Source: Pelmatolapia mariae
Taxonomy: Eukaryota > Chordata > Actinopteri > Cichliformes > Cichlidae
Length of the DNA: 64,000 nucleotides
Direction: 5' to 3'
Assembly: GCF_036321145.2 (NCBI RefSeq)
Contig: NC_086246.1
Location: 30,494,001 to 30,558,000 of the forward strand
Positions 44,038 to 58,049 of this stretch are shown here, piece by piece. The notes under the pieces are model-generated. The model was not told the DNA's origin, searched no databases, and saw only the letters and a list, made by a program, of their open reading frames with translations. Every line of letters starts with the position of its first letter. The stretch's first letter is position 1. A program made the position numbers and the translations under genes.

Positions 44038-44275
44038 TTAGGACTGAATCAGCAGCACACTGTTGTGTTTGACTTTAATGGTGAGACTACAGTTTTCTTC
44101 TGGGAAACAAAAACACATAGATTCAGTGTCAGGATTAAACATTTTAATCTGATGGGACCGAGTTCTGACTGATGGAAGGTCCATGAATCCCACAGTACTC
44201 AGCTTTCCTGCATGCACAATTACAGGGATAACTTTTTCACTAAGCTGACTTTCAGACATTTCAAATTTTCTTTTG
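44038..44275 (-). CDS. Small ORF upstream of gene B (73 aa), unknown function
   Basis: Paralogue of 12016-11774. It has acceptor GAGCAG before 44275, ATG at 44259 and TAA at 44038. The protein starts MSESQLS and contains SVRTRSHQIKMFNPD and FCFPEENCSLTIKVKH. It is seven residues shorter by one in-frame deletion. By hand count over the last 46 codons, I see about 6 silent and 10 replacement changes against the other copy. That is weak evidence of constraint. No domain recognised. Confidence 0.4.
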
Positions 44276-44507
44276 CTGCTCAAAAACAAACACAAAAAAA
44301 TATGAACAATTAATCTGTTCAATCACTCACACTCATTATTTTAAAAAAGCTGAATATTCACAGCAAAACAATACAGTTGAAGAAAAAGAAAAACCTCCCT
44401 TTAATTAAGACAAAACAAATGAAGAGTTCCACTAAAAACCTGTTTGTGTACAAACTGACCGAAGTGTCAGTTCAGATGTAATTTAAGAGCTTCTTCACTG
44501 TAAAATC

Positions 44508-44833
44508 TAATTAGTTCCCAGAACTCAAAAAAATTATGGAAACTCGTTGCCTCAAAAAAATTGAGTAAAGCTTAGCTAAAAATGACTAAGTTAGGACAAC
44601 TTATTTATTTTGAGTACTCTGTACAAGCTCATTTGTTCCCAGAACTCAAAAAATTGGATCGAGGTTACGTAAGATGACCAAGTTAGGACAACTTACTCAT
44701 TTTGAGTACACTGTACAGCCTTGTTAGTTCCCAGAACTCAAAAAAATTATGGAAACTCGTTGCCTCAAAAAAACTAAGTAAAGCTTACTTAGGATGACTG
44801 TTAGGACAACTTATACATTGCAAGTCTGCAGTA
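44508..44833. repeat. Subterminal tandem repeats of the CACTA-like element
   Basis: Three units start at about 44508, 44630 and 44722, each with AGTTCCCAGAACTCAAAAAA (or TGTTCCC...) and then TTAGGACAACTTA. The middle unit is shorter. Such arrays are normal transposase-binding regions in CACTA elements. Confidence 0.8.
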
Positions 44834-46335
44834 TTAAGAATAACTTGATATTTCTGACTTTCTGACAATACTAATTGTTTACCTACTGACAAACATTTCA
44901 AGTTCAACTAAATGAAAAAACAATTTGTGGTAACCTGAATATGATTAAAAATAATTAACAACAATTTTTGTAATGATGTTAAAATGAGCCCAACTTTTAT
45001 TTTCAAACACAACAAAGTACAACAGCCAACATACTGGACACTGTTCTGCTGAACAACAAACAATTATGTTGCCATCACTGTTATAATCTTACAATGAAAC
45101 AAAGTCTCAGATGTAATTATTCTGAAAATAAGTTTAGGCCTATCACAAGTTTGTTTTGTACTTACATTACTTATATAATCAAAACAAAATATTTGTTGTT
45201 CTGTCACAAGTGCAGTCTCTAATTTAAACAACACATTTGTTTTTCATTCCAACACAGGAGCTGGAATGTTGTAATATTTTAAGGACGCTTGTTTCCAGTC
45301 CAGGCATTACTGCCTGAATGACTGTCATGGATCGAGGTGATCCAAATGTAGGTGCAGAAGAAAGTCTTTAACTTCCCTTAAGCACAGTGGCAGTGGATGT
45401 GGGTTGGAGATGCAATGAGCTTGAACCTGCAGGCGACCATCTTCACTGACCACACCATCTGTGACGGAGGACTCATCTCTCCTGTTGTCCTGCAAGCAAA
45501 CAATCATATTTTTGGAACATGAACTTAATTGCTTTCTTAAAACATTTTTTTCTGCATTTGGTATAGAACAGACTCCAATTTAGACAATCTCAGGCTCCCT
45601 CCCCACCGGAGAGGTGACATTCAATGTCCCAATTGTCAGTCTGGATAGCCGTGACCACCACGCAACACACAATAATGTCATGAAAGCATCATTTTAAAAA
45701 GGGCTATGCAAACATGGCCAATAACTTTCATTCTAATGATGTGCAAAATGATTTGGGCACAAAACAAATTTTGCTGTTAGAAAACTTGTAGACTTCACTA
45801 TATACAGTGTAGATCCTCTAAACTAAGTTTGGGGGATGTGATCTTTCAAGAAATGCAGACCAAACTGTTGTTGTTTGTTTACTTACACAGCATGTCTTGT
45901 AGAATTAACTGGAGTCACAGCAACAGCATAGTGCAGTCATATCTCAAGTCTAATAACAGACAGGAAAAGATCAGTAAAGAAACAACTTCCCCAAATCAAA
46001 GCACAAACAAAACAATAAGTAAAACAGGCTGATCTAAAGTATGATTAAAGTTCTGCCTGATTAATATAAATGTCACTGACAGTTGCTAATATATTGGAAA
46101 ACCAAAATACTTACTGATGTCTTTCTGTCCAACAACAGGAGTGCTGGTCCCGAGCCTCAAAGACAGTAAGAAGCAAGCAGAGGGAGAAAAAAACAGAACA
46201 TTGATTTGATCCTTAATGGCTGTGCAATCACTGTAACATACAGTTTGCTTATGTTGTTAAATAAAGGCTAGATTTAACATTAATAGATGCAACAGATGTT
46301 CAAAAGCTGCCACAAAGCATGAAAAAATAGACGTC

Positions 46336-46700
46336 TCTGAAAACGTCGGAGCATTTTTGCAAATATGTGATGTCTTGATAAATCGAGCAGATATTTGAAC
46401 TTTACACAGCTACATTCTCGCCTGAAAATATCTTAAAAGTTTATTTTGTGACCCAGAAAAAGTAATAAGTTTTTTAGCGGCGCTCCTCCGCCATTGCCGC
46501 GCTTACAAGTACGCACAGGCTCCGACAACCGTGGCCGACAAATGCGATCCTCCTTTTCCCCAGACTACCCTTTCTGGGTCACAAAATAACCTTTTAAGAT
46601 ATTTTCAGGAGAGAATGTAGCTGTGTAATGCTCAAATAGCTACTTAATTTATCAAAATATCACATATTTGCAAAAGTGCTTCCACATTTTCGGAGAGCTC
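46336..46700. repeat. Long inverted repeat, arms about 125 bp
   Basis: The left arm, about 46336-46461, contains GCAAATATGTGATGTCTTGA and TTTTGTGACCCAGAA. The right arm, about 46574-46700, is its imperfect reverse complement. The loop of about 110 bp is GC-rich. It may be a nested foldback element. The transcript would form a long hairpin. Confidence 0.85.
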
Positions 46701-47348
46701 TGTTATCCACCCCCCACACCCCACACCTACCCCTAACGGCTGCACCTCCCAAAGAATTTTGTCTGGGCTCTTATCTCACTTATTTATTTCAAACGATCAA
46801 CAGAAAATTTCACAGACATATTTTTATATAAGGTTTTTAAGGCTGTGGTGTTAATTTTTAAGTAACATGAGCCCAGCGGCAGCAGCAACGCTAGGCTAAC
46901 ACTAACTAGCTAGCAAGATTAGAAACCTGGTGCTAAACTAAGAGAAGCCACAAAATCAGTTTGAATAAGAGTAAACATTTACTCACCAAGTCAGTAAAGA
47001 TCCACAGCAATGACAACAATAATATCTTGAGCTGAAGCTTCTCCAGGTTTGCTCAACATATTCCATAAAGAATGCACCGTGAACATGCGGACTGATCCGC
47101 GAGGGAGGAGGACGGTAGTCACGTGGCATTTTCAAAACACATCTTTCATCCTTCCGCCCAGAGAAGCAAAACTTCCAGCTTACTTAGTTTTTCTAAGTTA
47201 GGACAACTCAAATTAATCGAGTTTATCAGCGTTTTTGCATAAAAAGTACTGGTAACTTATTTAAATTGAGTTCTAATAACAAATTGATAAAAATTGAGTT
47301 CAGCCTATTTAATATTTTTAATTAAACACAATATTACATTTTACAGTG

Positions 47349-49752
47349 TTGTCGTTTAACCTGTGTGAGCATAGAACACTCCCTTCATCGCTTCACTTGT
47401 AAATATGCTGTCTGACTGGTCAGACTGAGATGTCAGTTCACATACAAACGTGTGAAGACATGAAACCTTCTTCTAACTTTGCCAATGGCTCAAAGTCTGT
47501 GACAAAGGAGGGAAAACACAGTCTGTAGATGATAGACTGTTTTAATGAAGCCACTAAATGAAACACAAGTGTGTTTATGTCATCAAATTAGTATGTTAGC
47601 AGAGTCTGTATGAGTCCACGAATGAGACTAAACAAACTAAACACAAGAAGAAGTAGCAGTTTTTTTTTCAGGGCTGTGACATTATTTACACACATACTGA
47701 GAATCCTCTAAGAGAGCCAAAAAAACCCAACTAAAGGTTGAATTAACTTTTGACTTCGAGGAGGAAGTGCACTGTAAAAGTAGCAACTGGCAGCTGTTGA
47801 TCTTAGTAAAGTTTTCCAATTAATCTGATTCAATAGGATTTGATAACTGTTGATCTCTGATCTGAAACAACACCAGAGAAGTTTAGGTTTGCAGCATAAG
47901 CCACAATAGTAATATAGCCTGGTGAGAGGTAATCTGCCTTTGCAGTACAGAAATTCCAGCGTTAACAACAAAATTACCTGAATGAGATCAAACCTGAAGT
48001 GTAGTACTGACCTCAGTAAGAAGACGTGTTCCAGAAGGACTCTCGACAAGTTGTGAGTAACAGGAGGACCAGGATGGACTGTTTCTCTGTCTGCAGCGTC
48101 TCCCTGCAAAAATGAGTCAACAGATAAACTACAGCTGATTATTTCTGCCACAGCTCCAGCGTTACAATATTCAACCAAATACATGGTGTAATGCTCGCAC
48201 ACACAGGCTATGCATTATTTCAGTCATACATGTATAGATAGCACACTCAGAAATATAAAATGTAGCCATGCTTATCAAAAGAAAATAATAATAATCATCT
48301 TTCTTAGGTTGCAGGTGACAAACAGGAGAGACATTTTCATTATGTACAGAAGTGGCTCAGTGAACCCACCACACAGTAAAACAGCTGACTGTCAGGACAC
48401 AATATCCTCAACATGTTTGCATTTGTTTTTTCACTGTACAAGTAGGAGTCATGCTTTAAAGAGGATGTGAAACATTATATGTACATATAAAGAACAATTA
48501 ACACTATGCTCTAAAAACAGTCCAATTCACCACTGTCTGTGTAGCTGGATTTAAGAAATACCTGTTCAATTTTAAGGTTTTTCAACTTTGCCTCTTTAGC
48601 GTGATCTTGTACTAGTACAGAATGTGACATCACTGCGTTTCTTGATTGCTCTTAACAGACTTACATTAGTTTATGTTAGCTAACTAATGACAGAACTAAT
48701 AACTCAGAGAAAAAATAAAGACATTAAAACTAAAGACCAGTTTAAGGCTTCATCTTTATACTGCACCACCTGTAGTTCACCAGACCGACAAGCTGGAGTC
48801 AGATACAGATTTTTATTGTTTGTTTTTGAAAGATTGGTGCTAACAGTGTTCATCTTAAAGATGGTCCCTGAGGAGGGAATAAATGAGGATTTCAAACAAA
48901 AACTTCAGTAGATGAGTAAGCTTAAAGCACTGAGATAAAATCTTTATCATCAACTGTATGAATGAGGAAATGAGACTCAGCTCCTTCAAGCTCAGCACGA
49001 GGGACAAACTACTACTTTGATGAAATAAAAGTTGTGACTGGACTGATATATATTCATCTTTAAATGGTTTGTGTAATTAAAAGAAAGATACAAGTTTATT
49101 ATAAATTCTGCTGGGTTTAATTTAATCTATTCTCTAAGTGACTCATCTGTCTGTGTGTAAATAGTCAAACGTTACTTTCTTTTGTAGGAGAGCCAACAGT
49201 ATGTGCCGTAGTATTTTTAAAAAGAGGCTACATGATGAATATGTTTCGAGGATAAATCTATGTTAAATAATAACTTACAAAGTCTGCAGTTACCTCCAGA
49301 AACTTTTCCAGAAATGTTCCATATTTTACCTACTAGAAGTAACTTGTTGGTCATTAATATGTGAAACATGTGAAATGTATCCCTCATGACTGATATCATA
49401 CCTGAGCAACAATCAACATTCCTGACACAAGGTGAAGTTTCAGTAACAGTTTTTGGAAATGTGACTTTTATAAAACCTTCATTTATCCAGGTAAAAAGTC
49501 TCAGTATATATATATATTTTTTTCTTTTTTTTTTAAAAGAGTGATCTGACCAAGAGGAGAAATTACAGCAGAAATGTTTATTGAAGCCTATTTACCTTCA
49601 TAAGTAAAGACATTGCACATTAAAAACATAGAGAAACATTGGAAATCAGATTATCTTGAAACAAGAGCTGAACATTTTCTACAGGCATTACAGAGCAGAA
49701 CAGTAAAGTTTCCAAAGGCAGACTATTAAAAGAGGAAACAAAGCAAACTTAC
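47349..49752. other. Noncoding, duplicated flank
   Basis: Matches 12240-14113 of block A for most of its length. A 164-codon minus-strand frame at 47708-48202 has no recognisable domain, and only its tail lines up with a frame in block A, so it is not called as a gene. Confidence 0.55.
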
Positions 49753-49800
49753 AGTTTCTTCAGCACAAAGAATTTCCACTCCACAACTGACACTAAACAC
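49753..49800 (-). other. Putative noncoding first exon, copy 2
   Basis: Same segment as at 14114, ending GAAGAAACT/GTAAGTTT on the minus strand. It is preceded by GC-rich GAGCCCCTCCCACCTG near 49885. It is the candidate leader exon of gene B or of the small ORF at 44259. Confidence 0.4.
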
Positions 49801-50333
49801 TGACACACAGGTGAGCTGAAAAACTGACCTTTTAGTTTGAGTTTCAGTTTAAGCTGAAAGGAGGCAGGACTTTACCTGAAACAGGTGGGAGGGGCTCAGA
49901 AGAAGTAGCAGACTACTACAGGCGTGTCAAACTCATTTTACATCATGGGCCACATACAGCATACTGTTAAACAGGTCGGACCAGTGAAACTTTCTTACAG
50001 TGTCCCAACTGTTTTTCTGATGAAGAAAAAACTGATGTGATAAGGAAAGAAATCTGTCAGCATGACGCTTTGGACTTACACTATAAGAAATAAATGTGTA
50101 AAATTACCCATTGTCCATTTTTGTTTTGTTTTTTAACTGTAGTCGTAAAAAAACAGAAATTTCTATAGTAAAAAAGTGAAAAATAGAAACTTTTCTGTTA
50201 TTTAATTGTTTATTGCTTAAATTACTTTGTGTAGCACAAATGTCCATAAGGGAGGTTTTTATCAGTAGGAAAATGGCTGAAAATAACATCTATCATTTTA
50301 GCCAGCACCTAAATTCTGCACTTTGCAGTCTCC
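49801..50333. other. Noncoding, duplicated flank
   Basis: Aligns to 14166-14940 without the repeat inserted there. No gene seen. Confidence 0.55.
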
Positions 50334-50338
50334 AATAT

Positions 50339-51030
50339 TGTCATGATCTGGGAGGCAGATCATCAGGAGGAGGAGGATTTGGACCCAAACGCAAGCACAG
50401 ACGACAGCGTAGCTGTGAGAAAGTTTATTAATAATGAAAGGCAAAATACAAACCAAAGCAGAGCATCACAGGGAACTACGCTAACAAAAACCTAAACTGG
50501 GAACACTGGGAACTACAAAATAATAATGAAAGGAACAAAAAACCCACGATGAGAAACCTGAAACCTGGAACATGGAGAAACACACGGCAGAAATACAGGG
50601 GAAGACACGCAGACAAACCAGCAACTAACAGAGGCAAACACAAGGCTTAAATACACAGAGGGATAACGAGGGAATGAAACACAGAGGAAGAGCACAGCTG
50701 GGAGTAATTGGGCAAGTCAAGACAAGGAAGTAAAACAGAATACACTAACATGAGACAAGACCTTCAAAGTAAAACAGGAAACAGAGACTGACAGAACTCA
50801 GAGACGCAACATTGACAGAGAACAGAGGGAACACAGGGACCAGAGTTAAATGAGACATTACTGACTGGGGAAAGGGCCAATAAACTCAAGGGCAGAACTA
50901 AACCTAAAAGCTAGAAATCACAATAATCAAAAGAGCACAACCAAGGACTCAGAACAAAAACCATAATATAAAATATTTCCAAAACACAAGAACTCAAAAT
51001 GCTGGGTCACAAAGGCCCAGAACCGTGACA
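50339..51030. mobile_element. TIR-bearing repeat with 5-bp target duplication
   Basis: It starts TGTCATGATCTGGG and ends CCCAGAACCGTGACA, which pair as inverted repeats. AATAT flanks both sides (50334-50338 and 51031-51035). The TG...CA ends and 5-bp duplication would also suit a solo LTR, so the class is open. No coding frame of note. Confidence 0.65.
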
Positions 51031-51039
51031 AATATCATT

Positions 51040-53370
51040 GAAATGCAGCCAGATATGGGGTGTTGGACTTCCCTGGTGCTGCAGGACCGGGGGTGGTCTG
51101 CTTGTCTCCACCCCAGAGTAAAGGGAAACATCTCCTGGGTCTAGGGGCAAATTGCCCCTCTGGGGGTGATGGTGCCTGGACCAGGGGGTATAGAGTATGT
51201 CTGGGGAGTGTGAGTGTGTGTACAGTGTTCATTTCTGTGTGTCTCCATGTTGGGAGAGTGCTGAGTATTTTTATATGTGTACATGACGGTGGGAATGCAT
51301 GTTTGTGTCTGTGTGTGCCTGTTTGTCTATATTTATGTGTCAGGTCGGGTCTTAGACTCCAAATCACTTGGAACATCTCAGGACCCCCCAGGTGTGGGGA
51401 CCTATCACCCCCAACCACACGCCCTGCCAGTGGCTGCTTGGTGGGGCCTGGCCCCTGTGGCTCAGTCGGGCCTCTTTCAGGGTGTGGAGAGCCCTCAGAT
51501 CTCGGGTCTCTGAGCCAGGAGCTCAGTCCACTCTGGCGTAGCTGGCTGCCAACGGAGACTGCCAGCTCGACAATGTGGCCCCCTGTGGCTTCTGCACTGT
51601 GACCCCCATCTGGGGCTCTACTCCGCTCTTTTCTGGGTGGGTTAGACTGCCCCTCCAGTGGTCATCTGTGGGCTCTCATGCTCTAGGGGCCTCTGGATGT
51701 CTGAGGCTTGTATCTCCTCCATGCCTCCTGGGGGCCGGGGCTATGGCACCCCACACAACTATTAGATGGTTACATGAAGACCTTGTGAATGCAAGCGTGC
51801 TCACCCACATGGGTGTTCACACCTGAGTAGCTGTTTGTACACACCTGTAAATAAAAGTCTTGGGGAGTAACGGAATACATGTACCGCCATTACGTATTTA
51901 AAATACAAAATATGAGTAACTGTATTCCGTTACAGTTACCGTTTAAAAGGGTGGTATTTAGAATACAGTTACTTTGTTGAAATAAAAGGATTACATGGTG
52001 GTCTTTTCCTGTTTCATATGTTAGGCTATGCCCTCTCTATTTTTGGTAATTCCACACCGGTGGAAACCCAAACCAAACACGCATTAAGAGGCTCAAATGC
52101 CTGTGTCTCAATCTCGCGTCTCATAATGACGTGAAAAAAATATTTTTTAAAATGATTTAATATGAAGGCAATAGACAGAGTGTTACAGGCATAGTCTTAA
52201 AGCATGTAGCCTCATGGGCAGTGTAGTCCGTGCTGCAGGGAGAATGGACTGCCATACCCGTTATGTGTCTGTGAGCGAGGGAGGGAGAAAAAGGAGAGTG
52301 GAAAAGTACGTGTTGTCACCGAGCAGAAACGGGAGCTGGAAGCATGTAAATATAATAATAATCACTGCAGCCAAGGAGAGTGCCTGACGAGCCCAGTAAG
52401 TTCCGCTGGAGCAGCCTTTCAACGCCTCTGCAAAGTTGACCAAGACAACAAAGTAAAGTTAGTTTTCAGCTACGAGCCCGACACGGAACCCGACGTATTA
52501 GCCAGAGGTCCCTTTACTACGGTTTGGAGCCGCGGACCTGTTTTATATACGCGCGAATAGTTTTCTATATGAGATCGCTGCAAAAAGTGCTGCCTTGCCT
52601 AATGTCCACCCTACTGTTACTCATTTTATATTAAGATTTAAATATATAGTTGCTATTGGTATGGTGAGTAGCCTTCAGTAATAGTAATAAATCACACAGC
52701 AATAGGACATTCATTAGTTGTAAAAAAGCATGATAATATATTAAGTAATCCAAAGTATTCAGAATACGTTACTCTCATTGAGTAACGTAACGGAATACGT
52801 TACAAAATACATTTTGGGGCATGTATTCTGTAATCTGTAGTGGAATACATTTTAAAAGTAACCTTCCCAACACTGGTAAATAAGCAGGTGTTCACAGACT
52901 CACTATCTTAGTAGGCTGCTGCCTCTAAACATATCATGCATTTTCAGTCTTTCAGTAACATTCAACATTTATTATTTACTGTTACTTAGGCTCATGTGGT
53001 TTCCTACTGTGTTTTCTTTTTGCTTGTTTTTTTTGTGTTTGGTTTTTTTTTGTTTTTTAGCAAGTGATAAAACAGATTTTTAGTGGCTTTCCTCTCTGTC
53101 TCTCTTCCCCTCTGTTTTTCTTTCCCTCTTTCTGTTGAGTCTCTTCCCAACTTATCCTTTCTTTGTCTTTCCCTTTCTTATCCCCCAGTCCTGTCCATTT
53201 TGAATTTAATAACTTGAAAGACAATGACAATCAAGTGGACCAGTATTGCCATACTTTCCACTTGGGAAAGTAAATCTGTTGGGCATTTTTCATGGTCTTT
53301 ACACAATAATTCTAATTTCTACCGTGCCAGACATGACAGGCAAAAAAGAAAGAAAGAAATGCAGCCAGAT
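51040..53370 (+). mobile_element. 5'-truncated LINE copy (3' region only) with 15-bp target duplication
   Basis: Same family as 23563-28461, but only the last part of the GC-rich 3' region and the A/AG-rich tail are present (51055-53355). The duplication GAAATGCAGCCAGAT is perfect (51040-51054 and 53356-53370). A hAT-like element is inserted inside (51855-52875). It has no coding part, as usual for a strongly truncated insertion. Confidence 0.9.
51847..52883. mobile_element. Non-autonomous hAT-like element nested in the LINE
   Basis: The element is 51855-52875. Left end AAGTCTTGGGGAGTAAC, right end the reverse complement of CAGTGTTGGGAAGG. The duplication GTAAATAA is perfect (51847-51854 and 52876-52883). 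The homologous LINE at about 27920-27932 shows the uninterrupted sequence. Interior rich in GGAATAC/GTATTCC units. Confidence 0.88.
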
Positions 53371-53419
53371 GCTGCTCATTTTGTTTGTTTGTGGTTTTTT
53401 TATGCCATATGTTTGATAA

Positions 53420-53600
53420 ATATTTATTTCTGATTTTAACTAATTAATGACACATTTAATTGATCATTTAATGAAATGTGTAATTAATTCATTTTTTTCA
53501 CTTCTGGCCTTGCAACTGTATTCTTGAATTAATTTTATCTGTCAACTTCACCCGTCAAAGTCAGGGGGCGGGGTTAATGCTGATCAAGTAAAAACCATTG
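53420..53600 (-). repeat. Reverse copy of the promoter-like / TTAATTAA repeat
   Basis: On the minus strand it reads AGCATTAACCCCGCCCCCTG, then TGACAGATAAAATTAATTCA and an AT-rich TTAATTA part, matching 19930-20180. Confidence 0.6.
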
Positions 53601-54069
53601 CTTTGGCCTGGTGGCCATTCTTTTAGTAGGCATTTCTCACTATCAAGTAGGCGTTTGAACATCTGTAGACCCAAACTATATTTAACGTTTTTAAGAAGTT
53701 TGTGTGTTACCAACTACACTTTAAATAGTTTTTTAGCATCTTTAGAACGTATTGGCATAATCTTCAAATATCTGTTCAATTTGTCAAGAAAGAGCCTGTT
53801 AGCAGAAGTGCTTCGATGTTTTCTGAGATGTCCGTTCCTGCTACCACCTCACCTTCCAAATTGTGACAGAGTGGTTGGAGTTTCTATACCGATGACAACA
53901 CGCAGCTCCCAGCACACCGCTTGCATAACCCCAACACTGGAGTTTATTTTTATATACTTCGGGTATTTATTTCCTGATGTTCACATGTGTTATACTTGTG
54001 ACTTGTGTTTGAATTAACACTAATATTAAAAATATCTTTAAGGAGGAAAGATATGAAAAGATTAAATTA
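53601..54069. other. No gene recognised
   Basis: A plus-strand frame of 139 codons (53598-54017) has no recognisable motif and no homologue in block A. It is treated as chance. Confidence 0.45.
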
Positions 54070-55885
54070 TCTGTTTTTTCTATATTTTTTTGACTGTATT
54101 CTAAACACCAGCTGTCTGTTAGATGTTTTGGGAGTCTTTATGTGATAGATGATTATTACTAGAATAAAATCCAATTAACATCTGATCTTTGTGTTTTTTG
54201 TTCAATATACAGAGTCAACTGTATATACGCACATAATCTTTATTAAAAGAGATAACGATAAGTCATGTAGTAGCCATTAACATTAAATGAGCAAGGCTTG
54301 TTAGACACTATGAAACACATCGTTCAGATTTCTAGATGGTAGACTATTCTCACTGTGAATATTACTCATAGGGTAAAAAAAAAAAGCAGTCCAGCTTTTG
54401 TTTCTGAGCCCTGTACCATGAGGTGAGGTCAGCATATCCAGGATATCTAACTCTAACACTCTAACTCTGACTCTAACACTGGGACCAGGATAAGCAGTCA
54501 CAAAAAAAGTTCACTCCGCAGTCTATTCACACCTACAGGCCGGTGGCCATTCTGCATTTCCATCAGCGTAAAAGAGACTCGGCAGCAGATAAGAATCAAG
54601 TAGAACAACATTCATTACTGAACGAATACATACACGCAGAGTTTGCTCTTCATTCAGTGATTTTAGTACAGTAGGCTTTACACACTGTTTATATAAAACA
54701 TGTTCCCCGACAATATAACCAATTAAAAACTTTCTCTGAATATTCCTGTTTTGCAGTTAACATGAAAAAGGAATAAAGTTTTGACTACGACTATATTTTT
54801 GATGTTCATGACAGAAACAAAGACTTTATAGGCAGATCCCATTATTAGACATTTTCTAGGGAATTAATTGGTCACAGGTGGTGATTTCATACCTGTTGAA
54901 CTGAGCCTTTCAGAGTTTTAGAGTTTCTAACAAGCCTTTTATGGTTAAACATAACAGTTACTGCATGACTGAGCTCTACAAAGAAGTATTAGGGCTGCAG
55001 TAATAAAAAATATATATATTGTCAACCGTTTTAAGTCAAAAATGTATTTTGAGCAAAAAGCTGAAATGTGGAGATTACAGTTGTTATTTCAAGACAAACT
55101 GCCACAGTTGCTGAACTCTGAGTTAGTGAAATCGTACTTCAGAATCAGTTTTAGTAACAAGGAAATTATTCCTGTTCAGCACATAAACACAGTGTGCTGT
55201 TTAGTATAAGGAAATTTAAAAGATGTTGCTGAAAGTTGCATCTGGTGAGACAGAAAAACAGAAACTCTGAAGAGTGGATTTGTACAAAAGGAAATGGCTG
55301 ATCATGTATAGATGCGAGGTTAATGATGGTTACACCGTCGTGCCAAAAAGAGAATTTAGATTGTACCATAAGACAGCTGATCAGTTTTGTTTCACTAACT
55401 CATCTAATGTGACTGTTTGTTTTGAAATAGCAAAAACAGTGATCTCGGAATTTAGACTTTATTCTCAAAATGATCAACAATATTTTTTTTTCTTAATGTG
55501 GCCCTAATTAATACTCTGTAGTAGAAATCTGATAATTTAACAAAAAAAACAAAAAAAAAACACACAACTTGGATCTGAGTTTTATTTTTATTCTGGTAGA
55601 TTTCCACAAAGTATAACCAGACATGATTCTGACAATACAGTTGAATTAACAATAAAAACTGATGATGTAATCATTTCTGGAGTAGGCTGGAGTCTTCAGT
55701 GTCCACAAGACATTAAGACATTTCTGCTCCCAGTGGAAATGCTCTCTTTCCACTGCCCACACTGTCATCTGTTCATAAGAAAAGATTATCTAGGTTCTAC
55801 CCGTCTTAACTTTCTGTGCACATTAGCCAATCGGATGCTAGAGTCTGTTGACAAGCTGCAGTGGCAGCATAAACCCCACCCCTTG
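54070..55885. other. Distal part of duplicated block B
   Basis: Matches 14930-15870 of block A in pieces, including a CCAAT-containing stretch near 55825 (GCCAATCGGATG). Extra sequence of roughly 900 bp (54590-55500) is not in block A. No gene seen. Confidence 0.5.
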
Positions 55886-57606
<1,721 letters not shown>

Positions 57607-57660
57607 AGTTTCTTCAAACTGTGCAGAAGAATAATCTTCACCCAAACTCCACTGGACACT
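57607..57660 (-). other. Putative noncoding first exon, copy 3
   Basis: Minus strand, from about AGTAGTGTTTAGTGTCC to GAAGAAACT/GTAAGTTT. Same donor as copies at 14114 and 49753. No start exon of an NLR gene lies between it and the copy at 49753, so it may serve gene B as a distal promoter or be left from a deleted copy. Confidence 0.35.
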
Positions 57661-57711
57661 AAACACTACTGAGTTTCTTCCTGGAAGGAGGGAAGACTCC
57701 ACCTGAGGCAG

Positions 57712-57970
57712 GACAGGTGGGAGGGGCTCAGCAGGAGCAGCAGCCTATGACACTGAAGTACATCCTTCAAGGTGAAGTTTCTGAACACCAGACTTTAATC
57801 TGAAAAATGAAGTTTTCCTCATCTCTCATTTTCACAATTTCATCCCTTTGAAAGTCTCCTTTGATTTTCCTCTATATCCCACTATCCCAGGGGGCACAGG
57901 AACACAAAGCTCCTCTGATCTCTGAATAATACAGATGTGTTCTCGTAAACACATTCATTATTATTATTGC

Positions 57971-58049
<79 letters not shown>

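Larger units (their letters stand above)
44496..47348. mobile_element. CACTA-like (EnSpm type) non-autonomous element
   Basis: It begins CACTGTAAAATCTAAT and ends ATTACATTTTACAGTG, as terminal inverted repeats. Flanks share only TT, in keeping with the short target duplication of CACTA elements. Block A at about 12205-12215 shows the site without it. Subterminal repeats and a long internal inverted repeat are listed separately. No intact transposase found. Confidence 0.75.

Noticed and set aside
45325..45507. 60-codon minus-strand frame inside the CACTA-like element
   Set aside because: No known domain and no splice evidence; likely a decayed interior.
47708..48202. 164-codon minus-strand frame
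   Set aside because: No recognisable domain; only its tail lines up with a frame in block A (12655-12317), and the similarity there extends equally outside the frames.
53598..54017. 139-codon plus-strand frame
   Set aside because: No motif, no paralogue, no splice or promoter support; likely chance.
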